A stretch of DNA of 6,007 nt from an uncultured Eggerthellaceae bacterium (GCA_902497215.1 CABVEH010000081.1:1-6007); one strand, 5' to 3'. Positions 1 through 5,667 are shown, numbered from the stretch's first letter. Numbers and translations: made by a program. Notes: generated by a model not told the origin, from the letters alone.

Positions 1-482
1 ACGGGGGCGCCTTCCGGGCGTTGGCGTTCCTCGGCAGCCTTGACGACTGCATCTTGCAGCCTTGTCGCGTCGTCAAGCGACATGAAGGAAAACACGTTGC
101 TTCCTTCGCCAAGGCCGTCGATGGGCGGGACGAAAGGTACCGACCCGGTAGCCAGCAGGCATTTGCCGTAGGCGACGACGTCGCCGTTGGCGAGCACCGC
201 CTCATGGGCCTGCGGGTTCAGGGTTTCGACCTTGAAGTCAGGGCCCAGCAGGGCATCGATGCCGTTTCTGTCGTAGAAGTCGGCATCGCGCAACCATATG
301 TCGTCCTGCGTGGTCTTCCCCTCGATCAGGTACGAGATAAGAGGGCGCCCGTATGCGGGATAGGGTTCGTCTCCCACTATGGTGATGGTTCCCGCAGGCG
401 ACGTCTCGCGGATGGCTTCGGCTGCAGCGATTCCGGCGGCCGAGTTGCCGATTATCAGGTATTCGGTGCTTCTCGAAGCCAT
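1..482 (-). CDS. FAD-dependent NAD(P)H oxidoreductase, N-terminal part (runs off the left edge)
   Basis: This is the first ~160 residues of a pyridine nucleotide-disulfide oxidoreductase-type flavoprotein; the rest lies beyond position 1. The N-terminal Rossmann fold shows the FAD-binding loop G12-N-S-A-A-G17, followed by an acidic residue at the end of the second strand (IVGDE, 35-39) and YGRPLISYLI (44-53), typical of the rubredoxin-reductase/NirB-like branch. ATGSVP (111-116) is the second FAD motif. The start ATG at 482-480 follows GAGGGGG with a 6-nt spacer and sits 1 nt after the stop of the ferredoxin gene. From its place in the operon I infer that it feeds NAD(P)H electrons through the ferredoxin to the glutamate synthase core, replacing the usual GltD small subunit. 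The NAD-binding domain and C-terminus cannot be seen, so cofactor preference is unknown. Confidence 0.88.
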   Translation of the reverse strand, partial: MASRSTEYLIIGNSAAGIAAAEAIRETSPAGTITIVGDEPYPAYGRPLISYLIEGKTTQDDIWLRDADFYDRNGIDALLGPDFKVETLNPQAHEAVLANGDVVAYGKCLLATGSVPFVPPIDGLGEGSNVFSFMSLDDATRLQDAVVKAAEERQRPEGAP

Positions 483-483
483 G

Positions 484-945
484 CTACGCCCCCTCGCTTT
501 CGATGTAAATCAACGCCCGGTTGGGGCATGCCTTGACGCAGCTTGGCTCGCCAGGACGCCCGGGTTCGTCTCCGCAGAGGTCGCACTTGAAAGCGACCTC
601 CTTTACGGGGCCCTGTGCTATCTTCACTGCGCCGAACGGACACATCGACACGCACGTGCGGCATCCGACGCACTTCGTGGGGTCGGACGTGACGACCCCC
701 GTTTCCGGGTTCTTCGTCATGGCACCCGATATGCATCCCTCGACGCAGCGGGGCTGGGCGCAATGTCGGCAGTTGACCGCTATCGAAAGGGTGCTTCCGC
801 CTTCGACGCGCACGCGGCTTTGAGGCTGAAGGCCTTCAGGTGACGGCTTCTGCGGCCTTCCCGACGCGGAATGGAATGCCTTGCAGGCGACTTCGCAGCG
901 CCTGCAGTTGATGCACCAGGCCTCTATGGCATAAACCCTTTTCAT
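484..945 (-). CDS. Four-cluster [4Fe-4S] ferredoxin-like electron transfer subunit (HycB/DmsB type)
   Basis: This 153-residue cytoplasmic protein has sixteen cysteines in four ferredoxin-type groups: C11/C14/C17/C21, C59/C62/C67/C71, C92/C95/C98/C102-P and C121/C124/C136/C140-P. That is the layout of the HycB/DmsB/NrfC electron-transfer subunits, which carry four [4Fe-4S] clusters. No catalytic domain or Tat signal is visible. An ATG at 963 is in frame but lies inside the upstream gene. I prefer the ATG at 945-943, because AGGGGAG lies 7 nt before it and the protein then begins MKRVYAIEAWC, as is normal in the family. The gene starts 4 nt after the FMN subunit stop and ends 1 nt before the FAD oxidoreductase start. 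I infer that it wires the FAD protein to the FMN glutamate synthase core. The family assignment is strong; the partner assignment rests on context. Confidence 0.9.
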   Translation of the reverse strand: MKRVYAIEAWCINCRRCEVACKAFHSASGRPQKPSPEGLQPQSRVRVEGGSTLSIAVNCRHCAQPRCVEGCISGAMTKNPETGVVTSDPTKCVGCRTCVSMCPFGAVKIAQGPVKEVAFKCDLCGDEPGRPGEPSCVKACPNRALIYIESEGA

Positions 946-949
946 GTCG

Positions 950-2455
950 TCACTCCCCTGCATGCTTGACGCCGAGTATCTCGAGCTCTTTCTCGTTGAG
1001 CCCGACGCCCCTCAGCATCAGCCTGTTCCCACGCAGGCTGTCGATGGCATTGATTCCCATGCCGCCCATCATTTCCTTGATTTCATGGTTCCACGCCCTG
1101 ACCATGTTGGTGACGCGTTCGGCGGCTATCTCGGGATTGAGTCGCTTAGTGAGGTCGGGCCGCTGGGTGGCGATACCCCAGTTGCACTTGCCGCTGGAGC
1201 AGTCGCCGCATTGGTGGCACCCGAACGATATGAGCGCGGCGGAGGCGATGTAGGCGGCGTCGGCCCCAAGCGCGACGGCACGCACCACGTCGGCCGAGCT
1301 GCGCATGGACCCTGCGGCAACGATGCTGACCGTGGAACGTATGCCTTCGTCGCGCAGGCGCTGGTCGACCGACGCCAATGCGAGCTCGACCGGGATTCCG
1401 ACGTTGTCGCGGATGCGCTTCGGGGCTGCGCCCGTGCCTCCGCGGAAGCCGTCGATGACGATGATGTCGGCACCGGCACGGGCCATGCCTGAGGCGATGG
1501 CGGGTGCGTTGTGCACGGCGGCTATCTTCACCGACACCGGCTTCGTGTAGCGCGTGGCCTCCTTCAGCGAGAAGATCAGCTGGCGAAGGTCTTCGATGGA
1601 GTAGATGTCGTGGTGGGGCGCCGGCGAGATGGCGTCGGTGCCTTGTGGGATCATTCGGGTTCGGGACACTTCCTCGTTTATCTTCTCTCCGGGAAGATGG
1701 CCCCCGATGCCGGGCTTGGCGCCCTGGCCTATCTTTATCTCGATTGCGGCGCCGGCGTTGAGGTAATGGGGGTCGACCCCGAAGCGGCCGGACGCCACCT
1801 GCACTATGGCGCGGTCCTTGTACGGCTCGAGGTCGCGGTGAAGGCCGCCCTCGCCTGTGTTGAAGTAGGTTCCCAGCTCCTTCGCGGCCATGGCAAGCGC
1901 CTTCTGCGCATTGAGCGATATGGAACCGAAACTCATGGCCGAGAACATCAGCGGAACGTCGAGCTTCAGCTGCGGAGGCATTTGTTCGACCAGCGACTTC
2001 TTGCGCTCGTTGACCTTGAGGATGTTGGGGCGACTTCCTAGCAGCACGCGCGTTTCCATAGGCTCGCGCAGAGGGTCGATGGAGGGGTTGGTGACCTGGC
2101 TGGCGTTGAGCAGCAGATGATCCCAGTAGATCGGGTAGGGCTCGGGGTTGCCCATGGACGAAAGCAGCACGCCTCCGGTCTGCGCCTGCTTGGCGATGTC
2201 CTGCATATAGCCAAGCGTCCAGTTGTGAGACCCGCTGTCGACCTGCGGCCATTTGGTGATTGCCAGGGCATGTGTGGGGCACATGACAACGCACCTTTGG
2301 CAGTTCACGCATTTGGAGTGGTCGGCCACCAGACGGCCTGACTCGTCGCTGGCGGCATGGACGCCGTTCGCGCAGGACCTCTCGCAAACGCCGCATTCGA
2401 CGCATTCTTCGCGGTCGCGGAGGACCTTGTATCTGGGGTAGACGTAATCAAGCAT
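950..2455 (-). CDS. Glutamate synthase, FMN/iron-sulfur core subunit with N-terminal 2x[4Fe-4S] domain
   Basis: This 501-residue protein is the synthase core of a split (archaeal/clostridial-type) glutamate synthase, which converts 2-oxoglutarate plus ammonia to glutamate on FMN. An N-terminal ferredoxin domain carries C18-x2-C21-x2-C24-x3-C28 and C49-x2-C52-x2-C55-x3-C59-P. The TIM-barrel FMN domain follows with family signatures including MSFGSIS, NTGEGG, IGQGAKPGIGGHLPG, SPAPHHDIYSIEDL, IDGFRGGTGAAP and AAGSMRSSAD. Near the C-terminus, C413-x5-C419-x4-C424 matches the glutamate synthase [3Fe-4S] spacing, followed by GIATQRPDL. The ATG at 2455-2453 overlaps the amidotransferase stop by 8 nt, so translation is probably coupled. 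Unlike bacterial GltB, no amidotransferase or GXGXG domain is fused: the first is the gene before it, the second is absent from the window. Confidence 0.95.
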   Translation of the reverse strand: MLDYVYPRYKVLRDREECVECGVCERSCANGVHAASDESGRLVADHSKCVNCQRCVVMCPTHALAITKWPQVDSGSHNWTLGYMQDIAKQAQTGGVLLSSMGNPEPYPIYWDHLLLNASQVTNPSIDPLREPMETRVLLGSRPNILKVNERKKSLVEQMPPQLKLDVPLMFSAMSFGSISLNAQKALAMAAKELGTYFNTGEGGLHRDLEPYKDRAIVQVASGRFGVDPHYLNAGAAIEIKIGQGAKPGIGGHLPGEKINEEVSRTRMIPQGTDAISPAPHHDIYSIEDLRQLIFSLKEATRYTKPVSVKIAAVHNAPAIASGMARAGADIIVIDGFRGGTGAAPKRIRDNVGIPVELALASVDQRLRDEGIRSTVSIVAAGSMRSSADVVRAVALGADAAYIASAALISFGCHQCGDCSSGKCNWGIATQRPDLTKRLNPEIAAERVTNMVRAWNHEIKEMMGGMGINAIDSLRGNRLMLRGVGLNEKELEILGVKHAGE

Positions 2456-3653
2456 GCTGGCAGGCCTCTTTCCTGCCCTTGGGCATCACGCCGGTCTCGT
2501 GCGCGAACGGGCGCTCGAACGGACTGTTCTCGGAGGATTCGGAAAGGCGCTGGCGGGCCACCTCGTCGAGCTGCACGACGAAGGGCACGCCGCCCTCGAT
2601 GGACCTGACGTTCTCGGCGTCGGGGCACACCACCTCGATTGCGGCCTGCTCGGATGCCAGGTAGACCATGGGGCCTTTCTCGCCGACCATCAAGGCGCGC
2701 AGCTTCAGGCGGTCGTTCAGGGCGAGCAGCCCGTCGTCGGACCCGAGTATGACGGAGAACGGCCCGTTGACGAGCGCGCTGGAATAGGCCGCCCGCAGGG
2801 CCGTCTCGTATTCCCGCACGTCGGCGGGAAGCTTGTCGATGTCTTCCCACGAGCTTGCCGCCATGATGTGCGCGGCTGTTTCCTGCGTGAAGCCATGGCG
2901 CCTGACCAGCAGGTCGAACAGGTAGGTGATCACCTCGGTGTCGGTCTGCAGGCGGCAGTCGTAGCCGAACTGCTCGACGTAGCGCCTGTTGGCGTCGTAG
3001 CTTGAGATTTCTCCGTTGTGGACCACCGACCAGTTCAGAAGAGTGAACGGATGCGCGCCGCCCCACCATCCGGGCGTGTTGGTGGGGAATCGGCCGTGCG
3101 CCGTCCATGCCCAGGCGTCGTAGTCTTGGATGCGGTAGAACTCGCCGATGTCTTCGGGGTAGCCCACGCCCTTGAACGCCCCCATGTTCTTGCCGGACGA
3201 CGCGACGAACGCGCCTTCTATCTGCCCGTTGATGTGGAACACGTGCTGCATGGTGTACTCGGACTCGTCGAGGCCGCTCATGTTCAGCCTCATGGGATGC
3301 GGGGCCACGAAGTACCTCCAAATGTCGGGAGGGTTCTTTATCGAGGCCACAGGCTCGGTGGGAATGCGTTCCTGCTTCTCGCTCATGAAGAACTGGTCGA
3401 GGTACTGTTCGGTCTCGGCCCTGGCCTCGACCCCTTCGTACATGATGTGGAACGCGTAGAGGTCCTTGTATTCGGGATAGATGCCATAGGCCGCGAACCC
3501 GCCGCCAAGGCCGTTGCCGCGGTCGTGCATGAGGGCGATGGACTTGAGTATGTCCTGGCCGTCATGCCGCTGGCCGCTTCTGTCTATGATGCCGGCTATC
3601 GCACAGCCGGACGGGATGCGGACGTCGCCTTCCCGCAGCTTCCTACCAACCAT
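2448..3653 (-). CDS. Glutamate synthase glutamine amidotransferase subunit (class II, Ntn-type)
   Basis: This 401-residue protein is the stand-alone class II glutamine amidotransferase of a split glutamate synthase; it hydrolyses glutamine and supplies ammonia to the FMN core encoded next. The nucleophile is most likely Cys17 in IPSGCAIAGI, so residues 1-16 would be a propeptide removed to expose an N-terminal cysteine, as is known for GltB. Other family landmarks are HGRFPTNTPGWWGGAHPF (186-203), the oxyanion-hole Asn-Gly in HNGE (212-215) and TDTE (237-240). The start ATG at 3653-3651 has AAAGGAGG with a 7-nt spacer, a strong site. It lies 79 nt after the orphan gene, with no convincing promoter between them, so it may be read from the promoter near 4240. 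Its end overlaps the FMN subunit gene by 8 nt. The family also contains N-methylglutamate synthase subunits; the iron-sulfur neighbours favour glutamate synthase. Confidence 0.93.
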   Translation of the reverse strand: MVGRKLREGDVRIPSGCAIAGIIDRSGQRHDGQDILKSIALMHDRGNGLGGGFAAYGIYPEYKDLYAFHIMYEGVEARAETEQYLDQFFMSEKQERIPTEPVASIKNPPDIWRYFVAPHPMRLNMSGLDESEYTMQHVFHINGQIEGAFVASSGKNMGAFKGVGYPEDIGEFYRIQDYDAWAWTAHGRFPTNTPGWWGGAHPFTLLNWSVVHNGEISSYDANRRYVEQFGYDCRLQTDTEVITYLFDLLVRRHGFTQETAAHIMAASSWEDIDKLPADVREYETALRAAYSSALVNGPFSVILGSDDGLLALNDRLKLRALMVGEKGPMVYLASEQAAIEVVCPDAENVRSIEGGVPFVVQLDEVARQRLSESSENSPFERPFAHETGVMPKGRKEACQHA

Positions 3654-3732
3654 GGCCTCTCCTCCTTTGTCCTCTACGAGGTTACAGGAGCTTTGTTTCG
3701 CGCTAGTGTGCCCTATGTTTCAAGTACGTTAA

Positions 3733-4116
3733 TCATGCGTAGGACATTCCCAGCAGGACATTGGCCAGAAGCCGTGCCTTGCGATCAGGTGTGACATTGG
3801 CTGGAAACGCCATGCGCATGCCCAGCGCATCGGGCCAGGACATGTTGGGAAGGATAGCCAGATGGGACGCCTTCCATGGAAGAAGGACGCGGCCCGACGA
3901 CTCGTAGTTGGGCTCGACGAGGGAAGCGAGCCTTAGAAGCGACGACGCCCAACGCTGCGTTGCCCGAAGGACGCGGCGGCGTTTGGGAAACGCGCCCTTA
4001 ACGCCCGTGCCGCCCCCTACAAGCGACCGCGCGACCTCGCAGCCGTTGCACTGAAGCAAGGCGTCGTAAACGGTGGTTATGTCTTTTTGGGTGAAAGAGA
4101 ATTCTGTGGCCGTCAT
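3733..4116 (-). CDS. Hypothetical protein, 127 residues, first gene after the control region
   Basis: I do not recognise this protein. It is probably soluble and cytoplasmic, with no signal peptide or membrane segment. It has a CNGC pair near residues 23-26, a glycine-rich stretch (VGGGTGVKG), an Arg-rich segment (PKRRRVLRATQR) and a helical-looking C-terminus. An ATG at 4122 is in frame, but AAGGAGG at 4130-4124 would end only 1 nt before it. The ATG at 4116-4114 has the ideal 7-nt spacing and is my choice. That site is the main evidence that the gene is real; its third codon positions look less uniformly G/C than those of the neighbours. It follows the promoter and structured leader at 4159-4270 and precedes the glutamate synthase operon by 79 nt. 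It could be a regulator or accessory of that operon, or an unrelated horizontally acquired gene; nothing in the sequence decides this. Confidence 0.6.
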   Translation of the reverse strand: MTATEFSFTQKDITTVYDALLQCNGCEVARSLVGGGTGVKGAFPKRRRVLRATQRWASSLLRLASLVEPNYESSGRVLLPWKASHLAILPNMSWPDALGMRMAFPANVTPDRKARLLANVLLGMSYA

Positions 4117-4158
4117 GCCCATACCTCCTTGTTGCCTGCGTTGCCTTTCTCGAAGGTT
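4117..4158 (-). promoter_or_regulatory. Short hairpin and strong ribosome binding site before the orphan gene
   Basis: Downstream of the three-way-junction element the leader has a small hairpin (CCTT at 4156-4153 pairing with AAGG at 4147-4144, or offset by one), then an unpaired-looking stretch and AAGGAGG (4130-4124), 7 nt before the ATG at 4116. The site chooses that ATG over the one at 4122. The CCTT strand is also complementary to the AAGG of the ribosome binding site, so alternative pairing is possible; this last point is inference. Confidence 0.5.
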
Positions 4159-4222
4159 TACAAGCGTGGTATGGACTCAAGCCGGTGGCGAGTCAGCGCG
4201 GGCATCGGAAGATGCGCTTGTA
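4159..4222 (-). promoter_or_regulatory. Candidate structured leader RNA (three-way junction)
   Basis: On the minus strand, TACAAGCG (4222-4215) pairs perfectly with CGCTTGTA (4166-4159), an 8-bp closing stem. Inside it are two further helices: CATC (4214-4211) with GATG (4206-4203) around a TTCC loop, and GACTC (4194-4190) with GAGTC (4178-4174), extended by GCC (4189-4187) with GGC (4183-4181) around an ACC loop with a TT bulge. The joining segments are 0, 8 (4202-4195) and 7 (4173-4167) nt. The stem begins about 11 nt after the predicted transcription start, and the element ends 42 nt before the orphan gene. The motif matches none of the riboswitch consensus sequences I compared from memory (purine, TPP, glutamine, tetrahydrofolate, fluoride, T-box). 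The pairing is seen directly; the function is inferred. Confidence 0.4.
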
Positions 4223-4243
4223 CTGGTTTCGACGAACCCAGTA
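4221..4243. promoter_or_regulatory. 23-bp dyad over the -10 box and probable transcription start (candidate operator)
   Basis: Two 11-nt arms, TACTGGTTTCG (4221-4231) and CGAACCCAGTA (4233-4243), are inverted repeats that match at 10 of 11 positions around a single central base. The right end overlaps the TATACT -10 box of the minus-strand promoter, and the centre coincides with the predicted start site near 4233. A transcript starting there would not contain both arms, so a protein-binding operator is more likely than an RNA hairpin for the downstream operon. A hairpin ending the upstream gene pair is possible, but there is no T-tract after it. Confidence 0.45.
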
Positions 4244-4248
4244 TAGCA
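4240..4248 (-). promoter_or_regulatory. Extended -10 promoter for the orphan gene and glutamate synthase operon
   Basis: On the minus strand TGC-TATACT (4248-4240) matches the extended -10 consensus TGN-TATAAT with one mismatch. No good -35 box is present at 16-18 nt; the best candidate hexamers fall inside the GAAC-N4-GTTC palindrome. Initiation would be expected near 4233, giving a leader of about 117 nt to the ATG at 4116. Extended -10 promoters often do without a -35 element. The lack of a convincing promoter before the amidotransferase gene suggests that this one may drive the whole downstream set. Confidence 0.5.
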
Positions 4249-4254
4249 CGAATT

Positions 4255-4270
4255 TAGAACATTTGTTCTA
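4255..4270. promoter_or_regulatory. Perfect 16-bp palindrome of LexA/DinR-box type, GAAC-N4-GTTC
   Basis: TAGAACATTTGTTCTA has 6-bp perfect arms around ATTT and contains GAAC-N4-GTTC, the core of the Gram-positive SOS (LexA/DinR) box. It occupies the -35 region of the extended -10 promoter (centre about 29 bp before the predicted start) and also overlaps the stop codon of the small membrane protein gene. The flanking bases (TA instead of CG) differ from the usual Bacillus and actinobacterial consensus, so another dyad-binding regulator is possible. Confidence 0.4.
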
Positions 4271-4561
4271 TTTTTTGCTTCTTTTTTCGATGATCCTGAT
4301 TTCGTCGCGGGCCCTTTTCCAGTTGCGGGTGCCCCAGCCGGCGACTCCGGCGGCCACCACGGCCAGAACGAAAAGGGTGAGGTTGGCGAAGGGGGTGGCT
4401 GCCCATTCGGCGCCTTGCGCCTCGAACGACAGCTTCAGCCCTATGATGACAGCCAGCGCGACGAAGACGGCGACGGCAACAACCAGCCCGTTACGCTTCT
4501 TGATCTCAAGCTGCGCAATCTTGACCTGGGCATTCTTCCGCTTGTTGCCGCCGCGTGACAT
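4268..4561 (-). CDS. Small basic two-helix membrane protein, 97 residues
   Basis: I do not recognise a named family. The N-terminus is short and highly basic (MSRGGNKRKNAQVK), followed by a hydrophobic helix at about residues 25-45 (VVAVAVFVALAVIIG), a short loop, a second helix at about 57-77 (TLFVLAVVAAGVAG) and a charged tail ending KRSKK. By the positive-inside rule both ends should be cytoplasmic, giving a hairpin topology. The ATG at 4561 has AAAGGA with a 9-nt spacer. It starts 39 nt after the SpoVA-like gene, so the two are likely cotranscribed; its basic ends could contact the acidic tail of that protein (inference). Its last codons, read on the opposite strand, form a T-rich tract, and the stop codon lies within the GAAC-N4-GTTC palindrome. 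Confidence 0.75.
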   Translation of the reverse strand: MSRGGNKRKNAQVKIAQLEIKKRNGLVVAVAVFVALAVIIGLKLSFEAQGAEWAATPFANLTLFVLAVVAAGVAGWGTRNWKRARDEIRIIEKRSKK

Positions 4562-4587
4562 TCTAGACGTTCCTTTCGGAGAACCTG

Positions 4588-4601
4588 GCCTGCAAGCAGG
4601 C
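4588..4601 (-). other. Small intergenic stem-loop after the SpoVA-like gene
   Basis: GCCTG-CTTG-CAGGC on the minus strand forms a 5-bp stem with a 4-nt loop that begins at the last base of the SpoVA-like stop codon. No T-tract follows, so it is not a standard terminator. It may be an mRNA-stabilising or processing hairpin that sets different levels of the two membrane proteins, or chance. Confidence 0.25.
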
Positions 4602-5575
4602 TAGACGGTTACGCTTTCGGCAGTGCCTACGGGCGTGCCGTTGTCGTCGCCGGAATCGAAGCCTTCCAGCTCCTCGACGTTCTTCTTCTTGACCATGGAC
4701 GCGTCGTAGCCGAGCTCCTCGAGGGAATGCAGGGCCTTCTCGGCGTGCACCTCGTCGATGGGCTTGCGGCCGAACACCCAGTTGTAGATCCAGAAGGTGA
4801 ACAGCGCGGTGAGCGCAAGGCCGCACACGGCCAGCGCGAACGAACCCAGGTGAACAAGGCCGGCCATGGCGTGCTCGCCGCCCAAGAACAGGTCCATTCC
4901 GATGTTGTAGGTGTTGTAGCCGCCTACGGTGATCATGACCGAGAATCCCTGGCCGGCGAAGTTCGCAAGCGCGCCGGAGATTCCGAAGGGGGCGAGAATG
5001 GCCCCCACCATCCATGCCGTCATCAGGATGTAGAGCGGCGTGGTCTTGGGCGTGATGGCCTTGCACACCAGGAAAAGCACCTGGAACACGGCCGCCAGCA
5101 GGCCGCCCACCCAGAAGGCGTTGAAGAACAGCATGCCTCCCTCGGTCTTGGGAACGCCCATGTTCTGGCCGGGCTGGACGCCCATCATCCCGCACACGTA
5201 GCCGATGGCCACGCAGACGGCCATGAACAGCACGTTGAACCAGACGACGAACCACACGCAGTTCCAGATGCACTTGCCCATGGACTCGTTCTTCTTGGTC
5301 CACGGGCCCACGGCCTTCATGCCCACGGCCATGGCGAACCCGGAGAACGGCAGCAGCGCGCCGAACGTGGCCCATTCCTCGACGTACTGATAGCACGCAA
5401 GGCCGCCAAGGACGCAGCCGATGACGCCCATGCTGATCAGCGTGGCGCCTCCCATGAAGAACTCCATGGGGGTTCCGGCAAGGGCCATCTGCCAGAACGA
5501 CAGGATGGCCTGCGCTATCAGCGCAAACGTGCCTCCTACGAAGAAGCTGTAAATGACTGTCTTGTATGGCTTCAT
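4601..5575 (-). CDS. SpoVA-like multi-pass membrane protein, tandem SpoVAC/SpoVAE-type duplication
   Basis: This 324-residue integral membrane protein appears to contain two SpoVAC/SpoVAEb-type units. Unit 1 (about 8-130) has FFVGG (11-15), Q22 and W68-ATFGALLPFSGF80, comparable to the SpoVAE pattern FAGAGATVP-x-x-GF. Unit 2 (about 149-270) repeats the plan with FWVGG (154-158), Q165 and FAGQG (206-210). A cytoplasmic tail of about 55 residues follows, with an acidic stretch EELEGFDSGDD. SpoVA proteins form the spore channel for dipicolinic acid; the single units I know are roughly 120-150 residues, so this looks like a fusion of two. The role in this organism is unknown, perhaps small-molecule or ion transport. 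The ATG at 5575 follows GAGAGGA at 5 nt. It lies 92 nt after the EF-G-family gene and 39 nt before the small membrane protein. Family recognition is from memory of the motifs, not from a search. Confidence 0.7.
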   Translation of the reverse strand: MKPYKTVIYSFFVGGTFALIAQAILSFWQMALAGTPMEFFMGGATLISMGVIGCVLGGLACYQYVEEWATFGALLPFSGFAMAVGMKAVGPWTKKNESMGKCIWNCVWFVVWFNVLFMAVCVAIGYVCGMMGVQPGQNMGVPKTEGGMLFFNAFWVGGLLAAVFQVLFLVCKAITPKTTPLYILMTAWMVGAILAPFGISGALANFAGQGFSVMITVGGYNTYNIGMDLFLGGEHAMAGLVHLGSFALAVCGLALTALFTFWIYNWVFGRKPIDEVHAEKALHSLEELGYDASMVKKKNVEELEGFDSGDDNGTPVGTAESVTV

Positions 5576-5667
5576 GTGGTTCCTCTCCCCTAGTGGCTCC
5601 AGCCGGCCTGCCTCCCTTGCAGTCCCCGTGGCCGAACCCTTCTGCTATATAAGACCGTTAGATGATA

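Noticed and set aside
484..963. Ferredoxin gene starting at the ATG at 963
   Set aside because: This adds MQGSDD, encoded within the end of the FMN core gene; the ATG at 945 has the well-placed AGGGGAG and gives the usual family N-terminus.
1146..3321. Long minus-strand frames overlapping the FMN core and amidotransferase genes (1146-2405 and 2305-3321)
   Set aside because: Both give Arg/Pro/His-rich products without motifs and lie out of frame within clearly recognised genes, a common artefact of high GC content.
3654..3732. Separate promoter before the amidotransferase gene (TTGAAA at about 3724-3719 on the minus strand)
   Set aside because: No sequence resembling TATAAT lies 16-18 nt after it; the gap holds only the ribosome binding site and a 4-bp CCTC-GTA-GAGG dyad.
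4221..4243. tRNA-like T-arm (GGTTTCGACGAACCC)
   Set aside because: No acceptor, D- or anticodon arms and no CCA end can be fitted around it on either strand.
4255..4277. Plus-strand intrinsic terminator (TAGAAC...GTTCTA stem followed by T-rich sequence)
   Set aside because: It looks like one on paper, but no plus-strand gene ends nearby, the stem is AT-rich and only 6 bp, and the T-rich part is the complement of Lys codons at the end of the small membrane protein gene.
4727..5593. Long plus-strand open frame of 288 codons
   Set aside because: It is the antisense shadow of the SpoVA-like gene: its product is rich in His, Ala, Glu and Gln, as expected from the complement of a GC-rich membrane-protein gene, with no recognisable domain.
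5576..5667. Promoter before the SpoVA-like gene (TATATA near 5646-5651 on the minus strand)
   Set aside because: A plausible -10, but no -35 and no TG extension; no clear terminator for the EF-G-family gene was seen either, so read-through is equally likely.
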